From: Neisseria yangbaofengii
Lineage (GTDB): Bacteria; Pseudomonadota; Gammaproteobacteria; Burkholderiales; Neisseriaceae
DNA length: 64,000 nt
Reading direction: 5' to 3'
NCBI RefSeq assembly: GCF_014898075.1
Contig: NZ_CP062976.1
Location: 496,001 to 560,000 of the forward strand
A program made the translations under genes and the position numbers. Shown piece after piece: positions 35,713 to 44,300 of this stretch. How positions within the stretch are numbered: the stretch's first letter is position 1; every line of letters starts with the position of its first letter. Below the pieces are notes generated by a model that ran no database searches, had not been told where the DNA came from, and saw only the letters and a program-made list of their open reading frames with translations.

Positions 35713-36069
35713 ATGTCGGAAACAGAATACGAACACAGTGCTTGCGCCCCTGTTGTTAACACTTTGAATATAATCGGCGGGAAATGGAAGGTATTGATTT
35801 TATATTATTTGAGCAGAGATACCCGCCGCTTCAACGAATTGCAGCGGCTGCTTGCCGGCATTACCCAGCGTATGCTGACATTGCAGCTGCGTGAGTTGGA
35901 AAACGATGGGATTGTTCATCGGGAAGTGTATCCGCAAATTCCGCCTAAAGTGGAGTATTCGCTGACCGAATTCGGCAAAACGCTGATGCCGGTAATCGAG
36001 GCAATGCACGTTTGGGGCGGGCAGTATGCGGCGGAATGTATAAAGCATAAAAAGCCGTTGCAGGAATGA
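35713..36069 (+). CDS. HxlR-family transcriptional regulator
   Basis: A 118-residue winged helix-turn-helix regulator: [75 protein letters not shown]. HxlR proteins often sense quinones or electrophiles through a Cys near the N-terminus, and this one has Cys in [22 protein letters not shown] precedes ATG 35713; the earlier in-frame ATG at 35611 lies inside the Correia element and is rejected. Probably regulates the divergent pirin/DUF896 genes. Confidence 0.9.
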   Translation: MSETEYEHSACAPVVNTLNIIGGKWKVLILYYLSRDTRRFNELQRLLAGITQRMLTLQLRELENDGIVHREVYPQIPPKVEYSLTEFGKTLMPVIEAMHVWGGQYAAECIKHKKPLQE

Positions 36070-36075
36070 GTTGTT

Positions 36076-36087
36076 TTCAGACGACCT
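36076..36087. other. AG-mucDUS-type uptake sequence
   Basis: TTCAGACGACCT, the complement of AGGTCGTCTGAA, a DUS dialect known from the N. mucosa group. It follows the HxlR stop codon. Confidence 0.55.
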
Positions 36088-36095
36088 TTAACGAC

Positions 36096-36150
36096 ATAGT
36101 GAATTTGCTTTAAAAACAGGACAAGGCAAGCCGTAACAAACCGCAGTCGG
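36096..36150. repeat. Correia element remnant
   Basis: ATAGTGAATTTGCTTTAAAA followed by ACAGGACAAGGC resembles one half of a Correia element, without the opposite end. Confidence 0.5.
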
Positions 36151-36159
36151 AAAAGTAGA

Positions 36160-36270
36160 AAAAACCGCCTGCTCTTTTTCTGCAAGCGGTTTGATTTTTT
36201 AGATTTTTGGCAAAAATACCGTGCGAAACCTAAATTTTACACGGTTTTATCATTCAAAAAACTTTCAAAA
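36160..36270. terminator. Module I: USS with a non-DUS hairpin
   Basis: AAACCGCCTGCTCTTTTTCT, then GCAAGCGGT (36182-36190), TTGATTTTTTAGATTTTTGG and a hairpin ACCGTG...CACGGT (36219-36246). It is followed by TTTATCATTCAAAAAACTTT, the same tail that follows DUS hairpins in other modules. Here ACCGTG stands where the others have GCCGTCTGAA. Confidence 0.6.
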
Positions 36271-36275
36271 AATTA

Positions 36276-36355
36276 CTCACAATCGCAAAAGCGATTGTTC
36301 GCTACTTAGTAGCCGTTGGCAAAGCCAACGTTCAAAAAACTTTGTTTTTTGTGAG
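36276..36355. repeat. Four perfect hairpins inside a closing stem
   Basis: CTCA (36276) pairs with TGAG (36352). In between sit CAATCGC-AAAA-GCGATTG (36280-36297), GCTAC-TTA-GTAGC (36301-36313), CGTTGGC-AAA-GCCAACG (36314-36330) and CAAAAAAC-TTT-GTTTTTTG (36333-36351). It is not a tRNA (wrong arm sizes, no anticodon arm or CCA region). Function unknown; it lies 15 bp from the end of the GNAT gene and could act as a compound terminator or mobile palindrome. Confidence 0.7.
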
Positions 36356-36369
36356 CGGGGTTTGGGGCT

Positions 36370-36801
36370 TTATAGGTTTAAGATCATCTGAACATGCGGT
36401 ATGCCATCTTCCAAGAATTCTTCCGAGCAGACACTAAAACCTTCTCGCTCATAATAGCCGACCACATAGCTTTGTGCTTCAATATAAATCTGCTTTGGTG
36501 CAAAGCGTTTTTGAATTTGGTGAATGCCTTCTTTTAAAATTTTCCCGCCTAAGCCCGTTCCACGTTGCACGGTCAGCACTCTGCCCATATGCACGAGATC
36601 GGCGTCTTTGGCAAAAGCACGCAAATATGCCACAACTTGCCCATTTTGCTCATAAAAAATATGTAGGCTCGCATAATCTTTATCGTCCATATCCTGATAA
36701 ACGCAGTTTTGTTCAAGGACAAATATCGCACTACGTGCTTTTAAAATTTCATATAGCTCTGTTGTGGTGAGTTCGTGAAAGAATTTCGCTTTGATTTCCA
36801 T
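36370..36801 (-). CDS. GNAT family N-acetyltransferase (ElaA-like)
   Basis: A 143-residue acetyltransferase: FFHELTTTELYEILKARSAI, FVLEQNCVYQDMDDKDYASL (the ElaA signature), and the acetyl-CoA loop VLTVQRGTGLGGKIL at about 77-91; ends with YYEREGFSVCSEEFLEDGIP. ElaA proteins acetylate an unknown substrate. Stand-alone gene; the start at 36801 gives the full family N-terminus. USS modules lie on both sides. Confidence 0.87.
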   Translation of the reverse strand: MEIKAKFFHELTTTELYEILKARSAIFVLEQNCVYQDMDDKDYASLHIFYEQNGQVVAYLRAFAKDADLVHMGRVLTVQRGTGLGGKILKEGIHQIQKRFAPKQIYIEAQSYVVGYYEREGFSVCSEEFLEDGIPHVQMILNL

Positions 36802-36889
36802 TGGTTATATCTCTTTTAACGCGTGCTTATTTTTGAATTTATATCATATCAGTTTGTAGCTACAATAAGCCAATCTAAGCAAAAACTCT

Positions 36890-36989
36890 CAAAAAACCGC
36901 CTGCTCTTTTTGTGCAAGCGGTCAAAAATCGCCAATTTTCTGTAAACTTCTACAAAAATGCCGTCTGAAAACTGACTTTCAAACGGCAT
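36890..36989. terminator. Composite module J: USS plus mutated AT-DUS hairpin
   Basis: AAACCGCCTGCTCTTTTTGT, GCAAGCGGTC (36914-36923), AAAAATCGCCAATTTTCTGT, ATGCCGTCTGAA (36958) and TTCAAACGGCAT (36978), in which one base of the right DUS arm is changed. It is nearly the same text as module H, also beside an SDR gene. Confidence 0.75.
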
Positions 36990-37006
36990 TATTTTATGCG
37001 ATGAAC

Positions 37007-37795
37007 TTAATTCCCTTGTTTACGCTGTGCCATTGCACCGCCGTCCACGTCCCAGATTGCCCCTGTTACCCACGATGTTTTGTCCGATAACAAGAACACA
37101 ATGGTTTCGGCGACATCTTGCGGTGTGCCGTTGCGACCGAGCGGATGGAAATTTTTGAAACTCTCTAAGGTGTCGTTCACCTGTTCGGCACTGGCGAATT
37201 TTTCAAAAATTTTAGTTTCAATCATCGCTGGGGCGACCGAATTGACACGGATATTATGGGCGGCAAGTTCGGCGGCAGCGTGTTTGGTCAAGGTGTCCAA
37301 GCCGATTTTCGCCATTGAGTAGGCGGACGCTGGCACGGTATCAATCGGCAGGCGAGCTGGCACAGCGGTTACATTAACAAAAGATCCGCCACGCTTTTTC
37401 GCCACTAAGTTTTTCGCCACCGCTTGAGTGATGAAAAAGGTTGCACGGTTTAAGTCCAAGAATTTATCGTAATCGGCACGGCTGTGTTCCAAAAAGGTGA
37501 TGGGGAAATACACGCCGGCGGAATTGACCAGCAAATCAATGTCGCTGTGGTTTTGGTTTAACTCGGCGATCAAATTTTCCACGCTGGCAAAATCGGTCAA
37601 ATCGGCGGTTAGGGCAAAGGCTTTGTCATCGCCTGCGATTTTTGCCAAGTCTTGACGAGCGGTTTCGGCTTTGGCAGGGTTACTGCCGACAATCACCACC
37701 GAGCCACCTTGTTCGGCAACCATTTTGGCGGTTTCAAAACCGATACCGCTTGAGCCACCGACCACGAGTAATTTATGTTGTTCAAATGCTTTCAT
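37007..37795 (-). CDS. SDR family oxidoreductase, paralogue of 33275-34063
   Basis: A 262-residue short-chain dehydrogenase: [119 protein letters not shown]. Same length and order as the SDR at 33275, with identical DNA stretches (for instance around 37222 and 33489), so a recent duplication that also copied the flanking USS-DUS module. Substrate unknown. Start 37795 gives [14 protein letters not shown], the normal SDR beginning. Confidence 0.88.
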   Translation of the reverse strand: MKAFEQHKLLVVGGSSGIGFETAKMVAEQGGSVVIVGSNPAKAETARQDLAKIAGDDKAFALTADLTDFASVENLIAELNQNHSDIDLLVNSAGVYFPITFLEHSRADYDKFLDLNRATFFITQAVAKNLVAKKRGGSFVNVTAVPARLPIDTVPASAYSMAKIGLDTLTKHAAAELAAHNIRVNSVAPAMIETKIFEKFASAEQVNDTLESFKNFHPLGRNGTPQDVAETIVFLLSDKTSWVTGAIWDVDGGAMAQRKQGN

Positions 37796-37904
37796 TTTTT
37801 ACCTTCTATTTGCTATGGTTAATCAATACGCTTAATTGCGTTAAGTGTGCTTATTATAGTGAGCGTTGTTCGCCGTTGTTTGCCTAAAACACGCAAATTC
37901 TTGC

Positions 37905-38795
37905 CTAATTTGATAAATCTGCTTTTAGCCAAGGCAACACAGGTTTTGGCACGTTGTCAGGGCTTAGTCCGCCACTGTTCACATAATAAAATTGCATTGT
38001 AAAATCTATATCCACCGTTGCCTGAATGCGTGGATCGGCATATAACGCCAACATATAGCGATACAGATGTTGAAAGTCGGCAAGCGGTTTTAAGTTTGTG
38101 CGGAACAAATCGGCATACACCGCTTCAAAGCGGATCAAGGTTGGAAACAGCCAAAAATCCGACAGCGTAATCTGCTCGCCAAATAAATAGCGTTGCTCGG
38201 CTAGGCGTTGATCCAGCTTGCTTAGGCTTTGGAACAATTCTTGCAACTGTTTTTGGTATTTTTCTGGCGTATCGGCATAGCCCACTTGATAGACTTTGCG
38301 GTTAATTTTCACATCCAGCCAATCGTTTAGTTTGGCAATCTCATTGCGTAAATGAGATGGAATTAAATCCGCTGGATTATTGCCCAATTCGGCAAATTTC
38401 TCGGCAATCTCCCACGCCATTTCCCCTGAATTATGGCTGGCAATGGTTTGGGTTTGCTTGTCCCACAATAACGGCACGCTGGCTCGCCCTGAAAAATCGG
38501 CTTTGCCTTTTAAATAAACATCACGCAAAAAGGGCAAATGGTTGGCGGTATCGTAAAAATCTTTGTTAAACGCCAAGCCGTCTGCGGTCATTATTGGGGC
38601 GGTGCTGGACGCTGAAATCACATCGGTCAGCCCCAAATAATGGCGAACCAAATTCGCACGGTGTGCAAAAGGGCAACCGTAGGCAAAATAAAAATGATAG
38701 CGGTCTTTTTCGGCGATTAACGGCTGTGCGATTTGATCAACCTGCTCCAACTGCACATCGTCGCCTTGCCATTGACCTTTATTCAAAACACCCAT
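37905..38795 (-). CDS. Xi-class glutathione S-transferase / glutathionyl-hydroquinone reductase
   Basis: A 296-residue enzyme of the YqjG/ECM4 family. The thioredoxin-like N-domain carries the catalytic Cys in FYFAYGCPFAHRANLVRHYL (about residue 40), and the helical C-domain has LPFLRDVYLKG, QTIASHNSGEMAWEI and FGEQITLSDFWLFPTLIRFE. It reduces glutathionyl-quinones, releasing hydroquinone. Second gene after the GST at 38856 (60-bp gap). With gshA and the Kef antiporter in the same window it fits quinone and electrophile detoxification. Confidence 0.88.
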   Translation of the reverse strand: MGVLNKGQWQGDDVQLEQVDQIAQPLIAEKDRYHFYFAYGCPFAHRANLVRHYLGLTDVISASSTAPIMTADGLAFNKDFYDTANHLPFLRDVYLKGKADFSGRASVPLLWDKQTQTIASHNSGEMAWEIAEKFAELGNNPADLIPSHLRNEIAKLNDWLDVKINRKVYQVGYADTPEKYQKQLQELFQSLSKLDQRLAEQRYLFGEQITLSDFWLFPTLIRFEAVYADLFRTNLKPLADFQHLYRYMLALYADPRIQATVDIDFTMQFYYVNSGGLSPDNVPKPVLPWLKADLSN

Positions 38796-38855
38796 TTTTT
38801 CTCCTTATATGGACGGCATCGCCAACGTCGGCAATGCCGTATCACGGTGAAGCGG

Positions 38856-39470
38856 TTATAATTTATGCAACTCTAATGCACCAACTCGGCTTTCTGCTCG
38901 TTGATAAGTGTCGCTTTGTTCCACTTGACTGACAAAGCGAGCGATGTTTGGATAGGCTTGCTCTGGCAACATAAAAATCGCCACTTGCAGCGGAAAACTC
39001 ATCATAATATCAGCACCAGTGAGTTGCTCGCCGCAGAACCATTTTTTATCGGCAAGATATTGCTCAATATAATCAAGGTGCAAGGCAACCTGACCGTTGA
39101 TATAGTCGGCTTTGTTGCTGTCGCCTGCGACCAGTTTGAGCGTAAAATTCGGCATAATTGAGCCTTCGGCGTAGTGTATCCACTGTTTATACTGGGCGTA
39201 ATCGGCGTAATTCTCGGCAGGCAAAAATCTGCCGTTGCCGTAGCGTTTGATCAGGTATTCCACGATCGCACCGCTTTCGGCTAGCACCAAATCACCATCG
39301 GTTAAAATCGGCGACTTGCCCAATGGGTGCAAGGTTTTAAAAATCGCCGGTGCGGCACGAGTTATCGGCTCACGCTCAAAGTTTTTCACTTCATACGGCA
39401 CGCCCAACTCTTCAAGCAGCCACACGATACGCTGTGAACGGGATTGTTTAAGAGAATAAATCGTAATCAT
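38856..39470 (-). CDS. Glutathione S-transferase family protein
   Basis: A 204-residue canonical GST. The N-terminal thioredoxin domain (MITIYSLKQSRSQRIVWLLE, with Ser11 or Arg13 near the glutathione) and ILTDGDLVLAESGAIVEYLI hold the gamma-glutamyl-binding Glu-Ser pair; the helical C-domain has CGEQLTGADIMMSFPLQVAI. It conjugates or reduces electrophiles with glutathione; substrate unknown. First of two co-oriented GST genes. Confidence 0.88.
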   Translation of the reverse strand: MITIYSLKQSRSQRIVWLLEELGVPYEVKNFEREPITRAAPAIFKTLHPLGKSPILTDGDLVLAESGAIVEYLIKRYGNGRFLPAENYADYAQYKQWIHYAEGSIMPNFTLKLVAGDSNKADYINGQVALHLDYIEQYLADKKWFCGEQLTGADIMMSFPLQVAIFMLPEQAYPNIARFVSQVEQSDTYQRAESRVGALELHKL

Positions 39471-39616
39471 AATTTTGTCCTTTTGGTTTGGGTTAATGGC
39501 GATATTATAGGCAAAACCAGCGGCAAATCTTTGCCTAAAATACGCAGATTATTGCCTAATTTGATAAATGAGGTTGGGGGAGGGGTGGGGAATTTTGGAA
39601 GTTTGCAAATAATAAT

Positions 39617-39648
39617 GCCGTCTGAGGGTTGAGTTTCAGACGGCATTG
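39617..39648. terminator. AT-DUS hairpin
   Basis: ATGCCGTCTGA and TCAGACGGCAT around a short loop, in the 532-bp gap between the GST and AAA ATPase promoters. The hairpin lies upstream of both divergent genes, so it may be only an uptake signal. Confidence 0.6.
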
Positions 39649-39712
39649 TTTGTAGGAAATTGTCAGGTTTTATGCAAAACAGCTTGTGTTTTTTGATCGA
39701 ATGATTGCTTTA

Positions 39713-39787
39713 GGATTTTTGAGCATTATCAATAACCATGCGGCTTTGCAGTGCCTTTTGGCATTCTTTGACAACACTCAAAAATCC
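39713..39787. other. Long-range stem in the gap before the AAA ATPase
   Basis: GGATTTTTGAG (39713-39723) and CTCAAAAATCC (39777-39787) are perfect 11-bp inverted arms around 53 bases that contain a GTGCCTTTTGGCA mini-hairpin. A further AACAATG/CATTGTT pair lies at about 39820-39853. No gene in 39471-40002; this may be a leader RNA of the downstream operon or an IS scar. Confidence 0.4.
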
Positions 39788-39892
39788 CAAAATGGGTCTT
39801 CAGGCAAAAAAGCAAAAGTGTAAACAATGCTAGGATTTTCTACACATTGTTATTTAAAAAAAACTCTGAAAAAAAACGCTCTTTTGCTTGCT

Positions 39893-39925
39893 ACAAGCGG
39901 TCAAAAATCGCCAATTTTTTGCAAC
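39893..39925. other. Pasteurellaceae-type USS, module K
   Basis: ACAAGCGGTCAAAAATCGCC followed by AATTTTTTGCAA, a full USS with AT tails, 100 bp before the AAA ATPase gene. The DUS position is taken by ATCGTGTGAAG. Confidence 0.75.
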
Positions 39926-40002
39926 AATATCGTGTGAAGTTTTGTTTTTAGACAGGATCATTATTCTCTTGCCTACAAACATTCCTTAGAAAAAGTGTCA
40001 TT

Positions 40003-41298
40003 ATGCAACGAAAAATCATTCAATCCTTAGAAAAATGGAAGCAAAATCCTAGCCGTAAGCCTTTGATTATTCAAGGGGCAAGGCAGGTTGGAAAAACTTG
40101 GGCGATAAAGCATTTTGGCAAGCAGTCATTTGAACAAGTGGCGTATATCAATTTTGATAACAATAGCCGAATGAAAACCTTGTTTACCGGCGATTACGAC
40201 ATCAACCGCCTAATTCTTGGCTTAAAAATTGAAAGCGGTGTGGATATTCAAGCCCAAAACACGCTGATTATTTTTGATGAGGTGCAAGAAGTACCGCAGG
40301 CGTTGTCATCGCTCAAATACTTTTATGAAAACGCACCGCAGTTTTATATCGTGGCGGCAGGGTCGTTACCGGGCATATCGTTACATCATCAGGTTTCATT
40401 TCCTGTGGGCAAAGTGGATTTTCTGCCGATGTATCCGATGGATTTCCACGAATTTCTAACCGTACTTGGCAAGCAGGATTTGGTTGAATTGCTTAATATG
40501 CAAGATTGGGCGTTGATTGCTGCGATGAAAATGACCTATATTGATTTGTTGCGACAATACTATTTTGTCGGCGGAATGCCTGAAGCGGTGCAAACTTTTA
40601 TTGATAGGCAAAATTTTGATGCGGTTCGCCAAGTGCAACGAAATCTATTGATGGCGTATGAACAGGATTTTTCCAAACATATTAAAGATGGGCAGACGGT
40701 GCAAAAAGTGCGGTCAATTTGGGCGTCCATTCCTGAACAACTTGCCAAAGAAAATAAAAAATTTATGTATTCACAGCTACAAAAAGGGGCGAGAAGCAAA
40801 GACTACGAGATCGCCTTACAATGGCTCAAAGACAGCGGTTTGGTGCATCGTGTGCCACGCATTAAAAAGCCCCATTTGCCACTTTCGGCATACCAAGATA
40901 ACGCCTTTAAATTATACGCTTTGGACGTAGGGTTGCTGGCGGCACAAAGTCATTTAGATGTTAGCGTTTTGTTAGAGGGGAGCCGTATTTTTAGCGAATT
41001 TAAAGGGGCTTTAACCGAGCAATATGTGCTGCAACAGCTGATTGCCAACCAAGAAAACCCTGTTTTCTACTGGACAACGGAAAAAGGCACGGCGGAAGTG
41101 GATTTTGTGCTGCAACGTAAACAAGCAGTGATCCCGATTGAAGTGAAAGCCGAAGAAAATCTAAAAGCCAAAAGCCTGAAAGTCTATGTGGAACAGTTCC
41201 AGCCTGAACAAGCGATTCGTTTTTCAATGGCGGATTATCGTAAGCAAGATTGGCTGGTGAACGTGCCGTTGTATGGATGTGATATAACAAAAATTTGA
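40003..41298 (+). CDS. AAA-family ATPase with DUF4143 C-terminus
   Basis: A 431-residue AAA_14/DUF4143 protein. Walker A IQGARQVGKTWAIKHFGK (about 23-40), Walker B TLIIFDEVQEVPQALSSLKY (about 88-107), sensor region YIVAAGSLPGISLHH; the C-terminal DUF4143 has YALDVGLLAAQSHLDVSVLL and a nuclease-like EVDFVLQRKQAVIPIEVKAE. The last has the D...E-x-K pattern of PD-(D/E)XK nucleases, as in many members. Such proteins are widespread and poorly understood; some behave as toxin/defence ATPases. Only 30 bp before the helicase gene and co-oriented, so it may belong to the same operon. Confidence 0.85.
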   Translation: MQRKIIQSLEKWKQNPSRKPLIIQGARQVGKTWAIKHFGKQSFEQVAYINFDNNSRMKTLFTGDYDINRLILGLKIESGVDIQAQNTLIIFDEVQEVPQALSSLKYFYENAPQFYIVAAGSLPGISLHHQVSFPVGKVDFLPMYPMDFHEFLTVLGKQDLVELLNMQDWALIAAMKMTYIDLLRQYYFVGGMPEAVQTFIDRQNFDAVRQVQRNLLMAYEQDFSKHIKDGQTVQKVRSIWASIPEQLAKENKKFMYSQLQKGARSKDYEIALQWLKDSGLVHRVPRIKKPHLPLSAYQDNAFKLYALDVGLLAAQSHLDVSVLLEGSRIFSEFKGALTEQYVLQQLIANQENPVFYWTTEKGTAEVDFVLQRKQAVIPIEVKAEENLKAKSLKVYVEQFQPEQAIRFSMADYRKQDWLVNVPLYGCDITKI

Positions 41299-41331
41299 TA
41301 GAATATGCTGATATTTATTGTGAGGTGAATG

Positions 41332-44300
41332 ATGGAAGTACAAGATTGGGGTGGTGGCTTAACTGCACACGAAGTAGAAGCAATTGAAAAAATTAAGCAA
41401 GCTTTTTCAGTTCCTGCTAATAGGACAAATCAACCCTTGAAAGGGGAAGGATTAAAAGTATTAGGGGCATTAAAATCTATGTTCCCTTGGAAAGGATATT
41501 CAGGTTTTCGCTTTGCCGACGTGAAAGAACACAAAGAAGGTGAATTTGACTTGGTAATTATTACGCATTGCAATGTATTGATTGTGGAATTAAAGCATTG
41601 GAATGGTGAATCGATTACTAATGATGGTTTACGCTGGTTCAAGGGAAAACAGGATATGGAGTATTCTCCTGTTGAGGTTACTCGGAAAAAATCCTACCTC
41701 CTAAAAAAGAAATTAGAAAAGTTTCGTGGGAAATTTGCCAATTCTACGGAGAAATTCCCTATTCCCAAAATAGAATTTTTGGTTGTGATGACAGGAAATT
41801 CTGATTTTAGTGGTTTATCAGATAAAGAAAAAATGCACACCATTAGTTTAAATGATTTTTTATTATTGGCTGATAATCAAAAATTTACGGAACAATTTGG
41901 AGAATATACAAAATATCCAAATAACCAAACATTAAATAATGATTTCTCTGTATTTGATGAAATTTTCAATGGTAATTCTGTTAAGCCCAAATCCATTAAT
42001 ACAAATGGCTATTATGCTGAAGATACGCCTATTTTTAATCACCCTAAACAGATTTTTCAAGAATATCTTGCTCAAACTGAAAATAAAAAACACCAAGATC
42101 AGGCGTTATTACGCCGTTGGAATTTTACTAAAATTAACCGCCCAGAGGCTCAAACTCCAGATGGTCGCTATCGTTTAGTTAGTCGTGAATATGATGTATT
42201 AAACCATATAAAACTACAAAATAAAGACTTATATCACACCTGTTTAAATTACAAATCCACACCGCAAAAAGGCGAGATTACTGCCGAACATATTGATTTG
42301 TTTGAATTTTTTCCGCAGCAAAAACGCTTTAATCAATTTGTCGGTGGTGTCAGTGGCGAGAATTTAAGCCAAGAACGTCGTTTGGGATTGGTGCAATTGT
42401 TGTTAGACAAATTTGCCCAGTTGCACAAAATAGGTATTGCTCATCGAGATTTGGGTGAACATAGCATTTGGCTGTCGGCAGACGATACCATTACTTTGTC
42501 AGGATTTGCAACAGCATATTTCAAAGATGAACAAACTGTTGGTGATATTCGTGAGATTTTGGAAGTATCAGGCGATTTGGCAAAAGATGCATTTAAACTT
42601 TCAGACAACATTAAACTTACCCCTTATCAATATGATGTGCGTTCATTGGCAGTGTTAGCTTGGCATATTATCAAAGCTGAGCGGATTTCTCCCGCTAGTA
42701 TCACCGATATGAAAACAAAATTGAGTCAAGCAACCGAATGGTATAGTGATTTATTGCGAGAAGCATTATCTGAAAAAACCTTTAAAAGTGCTGTAGAGTT
42801 TTTGGATCAATTTAATCAACATAAACCCGAACAAGCGGTCGATTTTTCCTTTGATTTTGCAAAATTAGATCCATTTATCCACGATATCAACCATTCCCGT
42901 GCTTATCGTGAAGATAATGATTTTATTGTTGAAACCAGTGAAAAAGAAGTTTATCAATCTAACGGCTTATTGGTGAAAGCATGGCTGAATGCGGACCCGC
43001 AACAAGACCAAACCAAAGCACGAGTGGTATTAAATTGGTTGGAAAACATGGCGAAGCTGGCAAATTTATCGCCTGACTATGTGCCGAAAATCCGAGAATT
43101 TGGTATTGCCAAAAAATCTGGCTGCCTGTTTGCCGTGAGTGATTTTATTGATGGGCAGACATGGCAAGCGGTTTGTCAATTGGATTTGCCTGACGAACAG
43201 AAATTGACGATTATTCAAAAATTTATTCAGAATATTGAACATTTACACAGTTTGGGTTTTACGCACGGCGATTTGAAACCTGACAATGTGTTGGTAACGC
43301 TTGATGACGACAATATCCAGCTTCATATTTTGGATATTCTGGATTTTTCGTCAAGTGGACAAAGCCAGTTCAATACCGAATATTCGCCTGAATTTGACCA
43401 CGCTACCGAAAAACAACGGGACAATTTTGCCGTCATGAAAATGGCGTGTGAGCTATTAGACGTAGCGTGGAATATGCCGTCTGAAAAACTTGCCAACATC
43501 AGCGATGTAGTACAGCAAGAATATTCAGACAGCCAAACAGCGTTTATTTCATTGGTTCGTTTTAAGGAAGCACTTAATCCAAAACCGACCATACCGATGA
43601 TAAATATTACGGTTGGCGGGCGAGATTCGTTTTTACCGATTGAGATTTATCCTGAAAATGGCGAGTTGTTTGTTCAATTTGAAAAAAGCAAACAAGGCGA
43701 TGTATTGGTGCAATTCATCGGTTTTGGTGGCGTGTTAAAAGTATTTTATTCTGTCCAAGATAAGCAATTTACTCACGCCTTATCTCCGATTGAACGTAGC
43801 TATATCAGCAAGCGAGACCGTGATAACAGTGTGATGAGTTTAAGACTTGGTCTGAATATTACTTATGGTCCTTATAGCGAAATGAAGGCACTCAATGACG
43901 CACTAAAAGATGATGAGCTATTTAACCAAACTATCAATCAATTCATTGATGAGCAAATTTCTAGGTTGCCTGAAAAAGAATTGATTGAGGAAGTTAAAGT
44001 TTTTGAAACTGATTTTGAAATAGAAATTGCCGATATTGATGCCACAGAACCACTAATTGAGCAACGCCCAAGTATTCAAAAATTGTGGCAAGCAATTTTG
44101 GATACGGAAACCGAAGCTTTACCGTCTGTTACTGCAAATGAAGCATTGCAAAAAACTGAAAATGGTGAGATCTATATCCCGTATGACGGTGAAATCAATC
44201 CAATTGATCAGTTTCAACGTGATGAAATCGTGGAAGCCATCGGTAAAAGTGAAGATGGCGAAAAAACATTTAAATATGGTGTAGTGGATATTGCTAAAAG

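Noticed and set aside
36276-36355. tRNA or tRNA-like cloverleaf
   Set aside because: The arms do not have tRNA sizes or conserved bases, there is no 7-bp acceptor stem or TPsiC sequence. Described instead as an unexplained palindrome cluster.
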